Assembly (NCBI RefSeq): GCF_954871325.1
Contig: NC_088777.1
Span: 34,635,366 to 34,699,365, forward strand
Source: Gordionus sp. m RMFG-2023
Taxonomy: Eukaryota; Nematomorpha; Gordioida; Chordodea; Parachordodidae
DNA: 64,000 bases
Direction of reading: 5' to 3'
Part shown: piece by piece, positions 13,501 through 28,500 of the stretch
Layout of the letters: each line of letters begins with the position of its first letter
Position numbering within the stretch: the first letter of the stretch is position 1
Notes under the pieces: generated by a model
What the model saw: only the letters and a program-made list of their open reading frames with translations
Database searches by the model: none
Told to the model about the DNA's origin: nothing
Program-made: the position numbers and the translations under genes

Positions 13501-16500
13501 ATTTTTAATAGAAAATCCCGGTAATTTTTTATTTACGAAATCTATTTCTACTCGTAGATTTTGCTAATCTACCAAAATTTATCCTCTTAGATTAGTAAAT
13601 AATAATCTTATGAATTTAGTTATCTATTTCTATCCATTTAAAAAAAATAAAATGATTAAATTATAATTTTAAAAATTTTAGCACATAGGCGAACATCTTG
13701 GTGATCTAACATAGTGGGCGAATACCTATGTATAAGGTGACAATTTTTAAAACATATATTTTCCTTAAAATCTATAAGAATTAAATTCTAATTAAATGTT
13801 TATATAAATATATATTTATATTAATTAAGATATTAATAATTATTATTTTTGATTTGAAAATGGATGTAAGCTAAAAATCAAGGATGGCCGCATATCAATA
13901 AGATGGGGTAGTACACATTTGAATATTTAAAAAAAAATTGATTTTGGTCCAAGCCCTATAAAATAGTGAATTTTAAAAAAATCAATCACAGAGTTAAAAA
14001 GTTATTGATTTATTAATTTCATATAAAATTTTAAACAAAATCAATATTAAAGTGCAATATATAATTTTTTTTAGCTAATATAACTGTTTTAAGATTAGGT
14101 TACTTTCATATAGATTGGAACTTAAATTTAAAATCCGTTATCAATTGATACCGATACAAAATCCAGTAATCTCGAAAAATTAGTTTCATATTCATAATAT
14201 GTAAATATTTCTTTTATATAACAACCTCACAAAAATTAATTAGAAATGAGTGGCAAGAGATAAATTCTTACACATAGGTGACTGGTTTGCTGGTTAAAAT
14301 CTCCGGGCTAACGTATTGAGCCGTGCCCACAAACGAACTGTGCCGATTATTTTGCTTAGCTACGGTTCTACTAACCCCGTTCGTTGCAATTTTATTGGAT
14401 TTTGTGTCATCATCCGATTTTTCTTGAGCTCTGTCGTCATTGGTACTTGAAGAGTTATCGGAGCTGGGATCACTAAAATATAATAAAAATATTTCAAAAC
14501 TCCCTTGAGTATAATTTATGATAGTTTTGATTGTATTTATATTTAGATAGCAAAACAAACCCTTAAGTTAATATTAAAACCGTCTAAACGTTTGGCATAT
14601 ATTTTATTTAGTGCTTTATTGTGTCTATTTTTTTATATATTATTTTGCCTCATTGCAATCGTAATTTATAATAAACCAAATGAAATTGAATGATGAATAT
14701 CATTCGGATGTTTTTGGTTTTAAATTATAGAATCTACCGAATAAGAAATGAATATATAATTAAACATCCATAAGGTGAAAATTCAAAAGAGGTTATATTT
14801 TGGTCAGTAGAGAGATAGTCTTAATAATAGAGCTGCCAAGTTACTAAAAAAATGTAAAGGCGTTATATTTAGCGTTATTCTGCACAAATATTAAAATCAT
14901 TACTTTGACACAACTTTTTTTAAAAAAAGTAACGCCGTTAAAACCTTTTAGGTAAAAAAAATTTTAAATATATTATTTTCCTTTTTTTTATCAATCGATA
15001 TATATTTATTATACAATACAAATCCCAAAATTCAAATAAATAAGTAATTGGACAGATTTAAACATACTATACTATAAATTAGTGTAATATACATTTTAAA
15101 AAAACGAATTTATTTGTAAAAAGTAGTTCAAATTCGTGAACGCGTTCGTTTTCATTCATATTTTAAAAAACATTATTTAAATTCATTCAATATTTAAAAT
15201 AATTAAAATACATTACACTAATATTCTACAATATCCTGATTTTTTTTTAGCTAATTATTTTAAAATGGTATTTTTTTTTGGGGGGGGGGGGGGGTTATAA
15301 CTTCAAAATAACCTTTTTGTGAATAATAGGTATTTAAATAAAAAAAAATCAGGTAACACCCCCCTCCCCCACCGTTAGTGGCGCTGCTGAATAAGAATAT
15401 GAATAATATCAAGCCATTGAATTAAATATTTTTATTTGTAATAGAATAAATATGTGTAAAAAATATGAAGCAATAAAATAAAATTTAGAAATTTTTTGTC
15501 ACAGTTTAGAACAGGAACCAGACCCTAGAATGGCGTGGAAGCAGAAATAGTTATTTTTAAAATATTCAGAACCGAAACGTACAGGTCCCCAACTGATTAA
15601 AAAATAAGTATAATTTATTATATAAAATCTACTAGTAGATGGCAATAAGTTAAGCATATAATTTTATAATTTGAAATATTATTGTTATTGATTGGCGTCA
15701 AATAATCCAAATTTATGTTATTTTCACTATCTAAAATGGAAAATATGGTAAGTATTGGTTCGATCTATTATTGTAATTAGGCCATGGTAAGGATATATTA
15801 TCGGAATCCGAACTATCAAATATATTTATCTATAAAATAATTTATAAACTTAAATATAATGAAATATGACCAATATTTAAACTTTTTAATTGAATAAACG
15901 TGAGAAATAAACGCGTTTGTCAAAAAAAAAGGAAAGAATATGTTCACGTTGATAAAAGAAATGCCGTTCAGCATGTTTAGTTTTAAATATGAATATACCG
16001 GTAATTTACTCTTTTAAAGATTTAAATGGTGATTGTTTTCAAAGTTTTTAGGATCTTTTATCAGCACGCTTTTGCTGCATGTGCTGAAGGTAGTAGGTTG
16101 CTAATACATTTTATAAATAGGTTTAGAAATTGTTGAGGTTTTCTTTTCCAAAGATATATATTTTCTCTAGAAAATGACAGTTCATCATCTGAGTCATCAG
16201 ACATATCATAAAAAATTTTAAGAATAAGTTTTGGCATTAATTTCCTTAATAGATATTTTTCCCCAAAAAAGAAAGCAAACCACTGTTTCTTTTATCTTGG
16301 CCTTAAGGTAATGATAAAAATAATTCAAATAATATCCTCACTTTTGAATACTCCAGTGACCAGTGTCCCCTACACTTTAAGAGGGATGGAAGCAGAATAC
16401 CCCCCCCCCTGAAAAGTAGTCTTCCCTCGAAAATGGTTAATTATTTTTTGACCCATAAATTTTAAAAATAATTTTTATTGCATCAATCTTTAATATATAA

Positions 16501-19500
16501 TGTAAATAAAAAGTAAAAAAATATTATTTTTAAATTAATAATTTAGATAAATTGGGGGAAGAGAAAGCGAAAGAATTTATAATTTCATCAATATTTAATT
16601 GCTTAAATAATTTTTTTTCCTTTGATGAAATTAGATTTCTCTCCTTCATAAAATCTTGTGCCTTTGAAAAAACAACCAAAAATTCAGTGTTATTATCTAT
16701 TAAGATTAAAAAATAATTAAAGACAATAATTTAAATTATACTTCTCAAATTAATCAGGCAATCTTTGCCAAGTGAATTTGATTTATTGCAAACCCTATAT
16801 CCTTCGAAATAGTTTGAAATTTTGTACAAGCCAAACTTGTTATCAACAATATTTTATCCAAAACACAAAGTGATAAAATTAAATAAAATTTTTCTATTCT
16901 AAAGACTATAGCACGCCATATTGGAAGTGGCAGGATCTTCAGAATCCTTTAAATTTGTTAAAGCTGCCCTCAAGGCATCATAAAGTAGAAAAAATTTACA
17001 ATAGCTTTATATGACGATAGCCAGCTTCTATCTAAACAAATAAGATAATATTACCGAGGGGTATTCTTGATGCGTAGAAATCGTTGCGATTTTGTCAGTG
17101 CATTACTCTTATCAGATCCTCATTTTAGCACCATTAAAATATATATAAATTCGTCTAATATTCCTATAACATTTCACAGTTCTTTCATAGATTGACATTA
17201 TTGAACAATGAATAATTTAATCGATGACAATAGCACCAAATAAAAGTTGCCTTTGGCGACTCCGCTCAATCAAAGCCTGCACTACATTGATTCTTCCACT
17301 CATGTTTGAGACGCCATCATAGCTTTGCCCAAATAGGAATAAAAGAGGTAAATTCTTGAAGTCAAGTTTGGATATTATATTCTTTTTAATATCGAGACCA
17401 GTTGTATTTCCCGTACAATATATGTCTATCAGTCTTTCAATGGGTTTAGGGGTCTCACTATTTTCAACATATCTTACTATCAAAGCTATTGCTTCTGATT
17501 TCTAAATATCATATGTGCCATCAACTATGATTGAAAAGCACCTGTTAAATTCAATCTCATTTTGAATTTTTTTGATAACCATATTTTTCATGGTTTCAAT
17601 AAGAATATTTATGTTATTATATGATAATAGATTTGAATATAATTTCGTTTTTAATCCCTTATTTTTTTCTCCCTTCTTCATTTTGTTGTATATACATTAT
17701 GAGTACAGGTTCAGAATCTGCAATGAGTTTAATAAGGCCCCCATAGAAGGCTTGGTTACTAGATATTAAATAACAGACATCTTATAATTATTCTTATGAT
17801 AGAACGGTTATTATCCACACATTCTTTATGGGTTATTATAAATTGTAATATGAAATTTTTATTATATGAAAGCCTTCCATAATCGGCCATCATATGTGCC
17901 TGTGAAGATTCATGTACAATAATATCACGATTAAATTTCATGAACATTATCAGAGTCAGATACTATATTTTCTTCTAACATATTTTCGTTATTATTAGTA
18001 TACTTTTAAAAAATAATTATATTAATAAAAATATTTATTATATGAACAGTATTTAATTCCCACTTTTTACTTCTTTTTTCTTAAATTGCGATTTATTACC
18101 CTTTATAAGATAAGTATAAACAATTAAATATTTGATAAAAAAATTACTTTGCTATTTGTCCAATTTTGAGTAATATTCTTAAAAGCTACTATTTCAAAGC
18201 TTTTCTTTATATCATTAAAATTAAGCCCACCATGTCTTTTTCTAATGTGGTCTGTCCATTTATCATCTCTTATATTATGCGATGTGCAATTTTTAATTAA
18301 GCATTTGTATTTTTTTTTGGTTAATATTTTTGGGCATATTTTGAAATTGGAAAAATAATTTATGACAAGAAATCTCGGATAACAACTTAATTTATTAAAC
18401 ATCGACCAAAATTTCCGTCAACACATATTAAATTAAATAATAACATAAACCAGAAATCAATTGGTTATAGATAAATGTAGCAAAACAATAAAAGAATTAG
18501 ATTTTTTTTAAAAATTACCCCCACTCAAATTTTTAGAAGTAGTTGCTTCGGACGCCCCCCCCCATTGTAGGGGCCACTGCCAGTGACGTATCCAGAATTT
18601 AATTTTGGAACCCGTTCAATAAAAAATTACCCAAAAAAGGAAAGCTAAAATTAAATAAAAATGGAAATCCAAAATTAGCAAAAAAAGGGAAGTCCAAATC
18701 TAAAATTAATAAAAAAAAGAAATTTAAATCCTATAAATTTTGGCATAACGAGCTCCTTAAATATGTTACTGACTCTCTGTTTCTACTAATATAAATCCAA
18801 TAGATCAATAAAAAAATAGCTGAAAGAAGAATGAAATAAAATAGTCGAATAATTTGTTTTAAATACTCGATTTTATGTTGTTTTTTTATATAAATATTAG
18901 ACCTTAACACTAAACAATATAAAATAAAAATGATTAAAATTACAATAATCAAAAATATAAAGCATAGGGGTTACTTTAATAAGCTAATTTCCCTGAAGAG
19001 TAACGCCGTTACCTTTTTTTGGAAAAATATATAACACTAATTAAACACTTTTATTAGGAATTTACAAGGAAGAGGCCGGCCTAAAAGGGCCGAGATAAGG
19101 AGATCGCAACATTTGGGCGTTTAATAATAAAACGAAATAAAAATAATATTTGAAAAACTTCATACCTTTTATTATCTTCAGTATCTTGATCGGTTGGGGA
19201 AGATTCGAAGGGAGAAAAGGTGGCCGATCCAAAATCAGTGATTTTGATGTGGAAATTCTCATCGAGCAAAATATTTTCTGGTTTGATGTCCCTAATATAA
19301 TTTTTTTATTAAAATAAAGTTTAAAAAATATGTATGAGTAGTAAGCCTTATTTCAAGCTTATGATGAAATTGGATAAAACTTATTTCTTCATTTATATTC
19401 ATCAATCTATAAATATATAAATTTTCATCCTTTTTGTTACAAAAGTATCCCATCCAGTCTATTCATAATCAATATAAATTCTTATTACATTGAGTCATTT

Positions 19501-22500
19501 AAATTATTTAGGCCGGCTTAGGTAAGATATAAAATTAATTCAATATAACCAAAAAATAAATAAATAAATGAAGAATTTTCTAATTTACCTATGAACGATG
19601 CCCATCTTGTGGAGGTGTTCAAGTGCGCAAGTGAGTTCAGCGGCGTAAAAACGGGATATCTCGAGATCAAAACAGTGTTTGAGATTTATGTAGTTAAGTA
19701 TTTCCCCATTTTTGGCGTAGGACATTACGATGACTACAAAAAATTAATAAAATTTTGTATTTAAACGTTATTATTTATGGAATTATTAACGACAGACATT
19801 TATCATCATGGTTTTTAAAAATATTAAGTCGTAATATTCTTCATACTATATGAATATACAAGGTACTTATCCTTTATAAATGAGAGGTTTTATTGTAAAT
19901 TATAAATGGTAATATTCAGAAAGTACTCTATGGAGCTAATATTTCATCACAGCTCGAACTGCATGAAAGTAGTATAAATATTTTGAAAAAAAAATGTGTA
20001 AATATATTTAATACGTTCAGTAAATAATAATAAAATTTTGGATAAGGAAAAAAAAATGCCCTTAACAAATTATCAATTGTAAGATCATCTTTTTCTGAGG
20101 TACAATATAGTATACATCTTTATTTGGAGTGTGTTGATCCGTAAATTTTTCACCGATCCGATATTCTTCGATAACCGACACCGATATTTATAAGAATTTT
20201 TATTTATCGTCTATCTTTGAATCAATATTATAAACTCAATATTTTGATTTTCTGGTGAAAAAAAATAACTAACTACAAACTATGAAACAAGAAACAATTT
20301 GAAATTTTCCATTTCTCGTGGTCAGGCGATATTTGATGCATTATCAAGAAGTGTATTTTGTTTTTTTAATGCCCCCCCCCACCCCTAAGTTAATCCTCTT
20401 ATTTAAAATATGAGCAATGATCATTATGACTTCTTGTTAAAAAACAAAATAAAGCAATTTAAAAAATAATTATAACTCGATCTCTTTTAAATATTACAAT
20501 TTGAATTTTAGTTTCTATTTTACATTTATTATCATTAATTAGGGAAATGTGTAAAAAAATATTATATAATATATACAATCATAAAATACCCAAAACAATG
20601 ATAATATCGGATCAAGTTTTTTAAAATATGGGCCAAATCAAATTTTAAAAAAAAGATAACATATCGGATTTACTATTATTTGTTTATCTATTTATTTTCA
20701 GCCATATATTCAATCAGATGGTGGATTGTATATATTATAATTGAAATTTCAAAATATAAAATAAATTTTCAATATTAATTATATGTATTAATATATATTA
20801 TCTAAAAGTATTGAAGGTAGCGTAAAGCTACTTTTAACGCGCTACAAAGAACATTGTTATTAGGGGAAGAAAAAAGAAAGCTAAATTAAATGATAAATTG
20901 AATATATAATTGGGTATAGAATCAAATGAAATCCGTTATGATGTATTGGACCCAAATTGTCAAAAATTTAAATGATTTTGTTTTCCAAATGCATTATAAA
21001 TCTTTTTAGGAGGAAAAAAAAATCAAAATTCATATTTTCCACACGTGTTTATAACTTTCCCGTGTTCATTGAAAACTAAATAGTAAAATTTTTATAACTT
21101 ATCTAATTTTTTTAAGATAGGACTTTACTAAATAAAAATAATAATTCAAGCCGTAATATTTTCGAATCGCTTAGCCTGATTGTTTTATTAAAATATGGTG
21201 CCATTTAACAGAATATAAAACTGGCCTGTTCCCTCGAAACCGCCGAATCAAGGAGGCATAAGAAATAGAAATAAATTAGTATTGTTTTAAAAAAATGTTT
21301 GATCTTTCATATGGGAAGGTGCCCTGCAAATTTCGTTTTTTTCTAATTGCAAAAATATGTAGGCCTGAGCAAGGTTCTGGCTTGCATGACTCTAATCTAG
21401 ATATTAAATATTCCATTAATATTCATTTATTACAATAGCCAAATGATTAGAGTTCGATAAATTTCTCAATATACTACAATAATATGTCTCTCCGGCTTTA
21501 AAATAAATAAAAGTTTTTGTCATTCTAAATCGATTACTTCTATCTGTTTTAGAGATATACTAATATTATATAGATTAAAGTTATGAATTATACAATACAA
21601 GTTAAAGTCATAAATTTATCTTCAAAAAACAATAATATAAAATAAAAAAAGGAGCCATTCTATTTGAAATTTGTCAAATTCTGAAAAAGTTCACAATTTA
21701 CCGATAAGTGGTTTATATATATAAATTTGATTGCAACGGATATGTGATAATTGAAAATTACTTCTCGGCAATTTTAATAAAATGCTGATCCCTATATTAT
21801 AATCATTTTTATATATTATAGTAAATAAATTATAATTAAAAAGATTCAAAGGTAAAGTCAAAAAAAAATAAGCTCGATTAGGTGCTGTTAGATATATGGA
21901 ATTTTCATATAAAATTATTTTATTTATATGGTATTGTATAGCATGAATTACAATTTAATTCATTTATACATTTAACTTATCTATTATATTTCATATTCGA
22001 TCAATTTATGCTTATTAACCTATTAAACAATTAATTTAATAACATATATAAATATGTTGAAATTTATTAGATAAATAATTATTAAATTTTCAATATTAAA
22101 ATATACTAAAATATTCCACAAGTCCTTGCCTACCCCATATACCACAGGTGCCTTTTCTATAATAAATTTAATATATCTCAGTAATATATCTCAGGAACAA
22201 ATCGAAACCTAACATTTAACACTCAATTAATATGATATTGATTAAAATTGAGTTAGGGCCGAAATATTATTCTTAGAAGTCTCTTCTACATTTTTACGTT
22301 CAAAAAACCCATCAAAACTAATTTAAAATTTTTTTATGTAATAAAATAAAGTTATATCTCGAATGTTTTATATTATGGGCAGGGGTTCGAACCGAACCGA
22401 ACCGCAAAACAGGAATGAACCGTTATGATTTTCTGAACCGTAACCTTAACCGAACCGTTATGAAGAAAATATTAAAAGAGCGAACCGAACCGTTATAAAT

Positions 22501-25500
22501 ATTTTGAACCGAAAATAATTAATTTTAAATTATTAACCTAAATTTGAAATTTTAATTTTCCTGAAGTATATCAAAAACTTAATTCGTTAAAATTAGATAT
22601 AGCAACTAGATATGATAGGTCCATATTGGGGATCAATATTCAATTTATAAATAACGGAAAAATAAAATTAAGGACTCTATGCATGAAAGTGATTAAAGAA
22701 CGACACACATCAGAATATCTTAAAAAAATTATTCTAGATGTTCTAAAAGAATATGAAATAAAAATTGAGCAGATTTACACAATAACCACCGATAACGCAG
22801 CAAATATGATTAGGTTAATTAAGCTATTAATACTACACGATGAAGAAGATGATGAAGATGATGACCTTAACGATTATTTAATTAATGATGATTTAAATAA
22901 TAATGATATAGATAATGACGATTTAAATAATAATGATATAATTCATGATGAAAATAGAGAACTTTTTAATATTGAAAATATTAATCTTGCACCAAATGCC
23001 AGATCCATATTAATAGGTATTAGATGTGCTTCACATACATTTCAATTAGCAATTAATGATTGCATTAAAAATTCAAATGAAATTGTCATTATAAATAAAG
23101 CAAGAAACATCTGCAAAAAAATAAGAAATCAGACAACAATGGCTATTCTCTCAAAATTAAATTTGAAAAAACCACTAATAGATTGTTGCACAAGATGGAA
23201 CTCTATCTATTTAATGTTGGAGAGATTACTAGAGTTAAAAAGCTTTTGCCAAGAAATATCGCTCCAAAGCGATCGCGAAAAATGTTTATCAGAGAATGAA
23301 TGGAAAATAATTAGTAAGCTTTATATCCAGCTTATGTTTTGACAAAATATTTACAAAGTGAACAATTGACAATGGGCGATTTTTATGCTGCGTGGATCAA
23401 ATGTCTCATGCAAACGAGTAAAGTAGACACTCCATTTGCCAGACTTTTAGTTTCTACGATGAAAGCACGAGAAATAAATTTCAAAAATGAAGTTTTTTGC
23501 TCTGCTATTTATCTCGACCCTAGATATAATGTATTTTTAACTTTTGAAGAAAGAGAGATCGCCAGAAAACATCTTTGTAAAACTTGGAACTTGATACAAA
23601 ATCTAAATAATCAGAATATTGAAATTCTAAATACTATGCCTACGTGTTCGTATTCGAAGGATAATTTAGATCATGATTTTGAAGATTTATTAAAGTCGCA
23701 TGAAAGTCTTAATAAGAATAATTCTCAGGGCATCGAAAATTATAATAAATGTATAGAAATAGAATATATAATTCGGTCATTTGATAATATAGAAAGATTA
23801 GAAAAAGATACTAATCTTTTGAATTATTGGGAAAATGTAAAAAATATATGCCAGAACTTTATAAGTTAGCTATACTGTGCTAGCAGTTTCAGCTACGCAG
23901 GTCTCCGTAGAAAGAGCATTTTCAAGCCTTAAGTTTATACTCTCTGCCCAGAGAACTTAATTAAATCCTGAAATATTAGAAATATTTTAGTTATCAGTTC
24001 GAATTCTCTTTTTAAACCTAAATAGTATAGTATACATATTATTTTATTCATTATTGTATTTACGCATGTTTGTTTTTATCTTATTTATTTATAAAATAAA
24101 AAAAAACTAATTTGTCTAATTTATATTTCCTAAATTTAATAAAAATATCTATTAGATTATCATGGATAAATTAAATAAGAAATTATAAACTAAAAAGATT
24201 TTTCTCTAAAACTAATATATACATGGTTAATGATTAATTTTTTTTTAAATTAAATTTATAAAAACCGGAACAAACCGAAAAGAACCGTTATAAATTATAA
24301 ACCGAACCGATATGATTTTTTTTTAAAAAACCGAAATGGAACAAAACCTTTATAAAATTTTAAACTAAAAACCGGAACGAACCGAACCGTTATACTAAAC
24401 GGTTCGAAATCCTGATTATGGGGTCTTATTTGTTTAACCAATCATATACCATTTTTTTAACACGTGATAATTAAAAATATGCAACTTAAAAAAATAAAAT
24501 TATAAAATAACAAGCTACAATAATGAAGACTGGGAAAAAACGTAAGAGAGTTAGGTACCTTATCATAAGTATAACTAAATTCTTAATAAGTAAAGAAAGT
24601 AGATAGAAAAAAAATAACCATTACCAACTTTTTTAGATAATTCATAAATTTTTTAAAAATAATAACAAATTTAGTTAATATTCAGATCAGATATAAAGCT
24701 GATAAAACAAAAAAATTACAAGGATTATTTTTGGTTTTATATTTTTTTTAGTTTTAAAATATTCAAAAAATAACCGCATTTGTTTGAAATTCATAACAAA
24801 AAATCGAAAGTTTGGTTTTGAAATTCAAAGTTTTTTTATTTGTTTTCCTAACTCAATTATCTAAATTCTTACCCAATCATTAGGCCCCTTTTCTCCCTCT
24901 TTACCTGATCTCCATCTCCTTATTAATATTAATTAAATCATCATGTCCCACCCCACTTCAAAAAAAGATAATCATACTTCTTTGCACTCTCACCTTCATT
25001 CAATCTTGACTCTTACTCTCCTTTCTTTACCTCCTTATAAATATATCTTATTCTAGCATATTTGATATCGTATTGGAAAAAAAAGTGGTATCGGTACATC
25101 TTTCGTATATAATAAATTCTAAAAAAAAGATTTCGTAGTTTAACTTTCTTTTTTATCTATAATTAAAAAAAAATTTTAAAGTCTATATATCTCAATAGTT
25201 TTTTTTTTGCCCGGGAGCATAATGTTTTTTTAAATCTCTCTCATGAAAAATTAATCTGAGTGGAGGTAGGATACTATAATAATCGAGCAGCGATTTCGTT
25301 GTGATTTTGAAAGACATTTTATGATCAAGTGAAAGTTAAAAATTAATTAAATGTGGTGCAATCATCAAAAATAATATATAATAAGAGGAGGCCTAAATAA
25401 ATCAAAGAATCGGATGGTGTCGGTATTTGCAAAAATAAATATTAAAGCTTAGAATCTAATATATATAATCTCCATAATCATAACACGATCGTTTTCGTAT

Positions 25501-28500
25501 CTCCCTAATGTATTTTAAATTTAAGGAGACTATATAGTGTAATGTTAATTTTATCTCCATAATCAAAACACGATCGTTTTCGTATCTCCCTAATGTATTT
25601 TAAATTTAAGGAGACTATATAGTGTAATGTTAATTTTTTGCTCTCTACGAGAATCGAACTCGAGCCTCCCGTTTCTAAGGCATTTTTTTTAAAATATGGG
25701 TTATAGATTGGTCTGAAATTTTTTTTGCAGACAGCCAGAACTGATCAAAAAACCATGTGTTGAAGGTTAATTATTTGATTTGTATGTATTATTAAATATA
25801 CTTTATTAATAAATTTTATATAAATATTAAAATTTAAGAGTTAAAGAGGTAAAATTGTTGCAATTTGTACTGTGAGCATGTATTGGAAATATCAAAATTT
25901 AAAATGGTTTGTTTAAAATTTAAATTAGGATGAACATATTTTCAGAATGATACTTTAATATGTATTCATGAATTTCATATAAATACCAGAAGCTCACCAG
26001 TAGAATCATAGGTAAATCAGAAATTTACCCTTCATTTGATTATAATTTTGAAATTAGACAGATTTAATTCTTATAAGCCCCTTACATCAGACCTATTTTT
26101 CTGGATCAAATAATTGGGTTTTCCTGGGCTTGGGAAATATTTTTCACCATTATTATGGACTTGGACCTAGCTTGAGAAATATTTTTCATAATTATTATAG
26201 TCTAAGATTCCCGTAAATTTTTTAATTTTAAATATGGACTAGAAATTGGCCTGAAAATTTCTTTTAAAAACATGGCAAGGCCTGATCAAAAACCAAGGCC
26301 CATGCAACTTTCATATTCTGATTGTATTTTTAAATGCATTGTGACTTTTTATATATTTTATTTCAGTCCTCAACTATCAAAATTATTATGGTCCTTTGCG
26401 GGTTTGAGAAAACCAAGTGCGAGGACCTGGCTTGGGAATTTTTTTAATATTAGGCATAGGTGTAATATTTAACACAGAATATTTATATGGCCCTCAGGTA
26501 AAATCTAATTTAAATATATTTTTATTAAAAAAAATAGTATTCACTCTTAGTCTTAATGGGTTGGCCTTGGTTGGAGTGAGCTAGGTTAAAATAGACTAAA
26601 AAATAGATATGGTTTTTAGAGATTTACCTATCTCCAGGCTTGGAAAATTACTATCGGTTAGGCAGGTTTGAGAAAATTTTTTTATAAAATTATTATGGGT
26701 TGGGCTGGGCTTGGAAAATATTTTTATAAATTATATTGGGCTGGGCTTGGGGAAAATTTTTCAAAATTATTATAAGCTTGGACGCTTGAGAATTTTTTTA
26801 TTATTAATCATAGGTCAGACATTGGCCCAAAATAAATTTTTTTGCAGGTCTGGGCTTGTCCTGATCAAAAAACCAAGGCCCATGAAAATCTGAATTTTGA
26901 TTGTATTTTTAAATTCATTATGATTATTTAAATATTTTATTTCAGTTCTCAACTACCAAAATTATTATGATCTTTCATTGGGCTTGGAAGAATTTTCATA
27001 ATTAATATGGCTTTGGATTTTGCCTGGAAATTTTTTTTAATATTAAATATTAAGGTATAAGTAATCAGTAATATTTAACAAATAATATTGGTATTATCAA
27101 GTAAATGTTTTAAATTTATTTTTACTCAAACCATAGCACTTAGTTTTAATGGATTATACCTGGCCTGAAGGGATGAGGGGGTAAGAAGAATAAAAATTGG
27201 ATATTATTTTCAAATAACAGGTAACATTTTCATTCCCCGTCATTTTTGACGGGCTATTTACTAGTTAAAAAATAATAATTAACTATAAGGTGTTTTAATT
27301 TTGGTTAAACTTTGAGCCGAAAATAAATCTGATTGGCCTCGAGGTGCGTGTCGAATTTTCAAGAGTCACCAACCTTAACCTACTTAGCCTCTCAGAGTAC
27401 AAAAAATTTATTATATTTCATACCAAAGAATGATTCGGCATTAATTATTCTGCTATTTGTACAATACAGGTTATATTACAAAAAATATTAACTATCATAA
27501 TTATCGATAAAAAAAGTTATTCATGATGAGATTTTAAATTAATTAACTGCTGTCTAATTTATTATTATAAAATTCAAAAATCATAGAAAAGGAACGAAGT
27601 TTAAATTTGAGGGTTTATAAAATATTGGTTATGTATATAAATGTCTAGTTATTATTAGGGGTATTTATATTTTTTTAGAATCAGGCCGAATATTATTCGT
27701 ATTTTTAAAATCACGGTTATAGGCCGATATGGTTAAATTGGCCTATCGAATTAGGATACGAAATACGATATTAATTATGAATCATAGAAATTTAAAAAAA
27801 TAAATTAAATACATTAAATTTAGAACGCCCCATTTGCCTTATTATTTATATTTATTTTCTTTCCGATGGTTGATACTTTCAATTCCGATAGGTAAAACAA
27901 TCTAAATTAATTATTTTTTCTATGATTGATAAGAAAAGAAGATTATTTAAACAGATCAGAAAGAAAGCGCCTTTAATTTTTTTCATGTTTCCTAATATTT
28001 CAAAAAACATTTGTTATGCAATCGTAGGCGAAGCCCAGGGGGTTGCCACCTTTAGATATTTACCTGTTCTCGTGACATTAAGCTAAAAAGAAATTCCTCC
28101 CTATATACCCCCTTCTCTCCCTCCTCTATTATTTTAGAAAAAAAAGAAATGAAAACCCAAAAATTCTTTAAAAAATGTAACAAAGCCAAAGAACCCAATG
28201 TTCCCTCCCCCTTAGCAAAATTCTGGTTGGGCCTATCTGCGGAATCAACTTTATCAATAAGAATAAACATACAATAAAATACATTACGACTGTCATTTGA
28301 AAAGCATTTTTATGGCTTAAATTAAAAAATCAAAGAAATATTTTTGTGGAAATGGAGACTGAAAAATATTTTATAATATTCTTTCTCAAATAAACTTGAG
28401 TTTTTTTTTAGATCATTTGCAAGATTTTTAGCTTATTCTATTCCCTTTAGACATTTTCCCCATAATTTACAAAAGGATAGGATCAGCTTGTATCGTATAA

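Noticed and set aside
25640-25682. A functional tRNA gene on the minus strand
   Set aside because: Only the 3' half is present; the A-box, D-arm and 5' acceptor strand are replaced by A-rich DNA.
26272-26893. Two short plus-strand frames with Arg-Pro-rich starts
   Set aside because: They fall in homologous ~580-bp repeat units and share only the repeat's GATCAAAAACCAAGGCCC phrase; no conserved protein.
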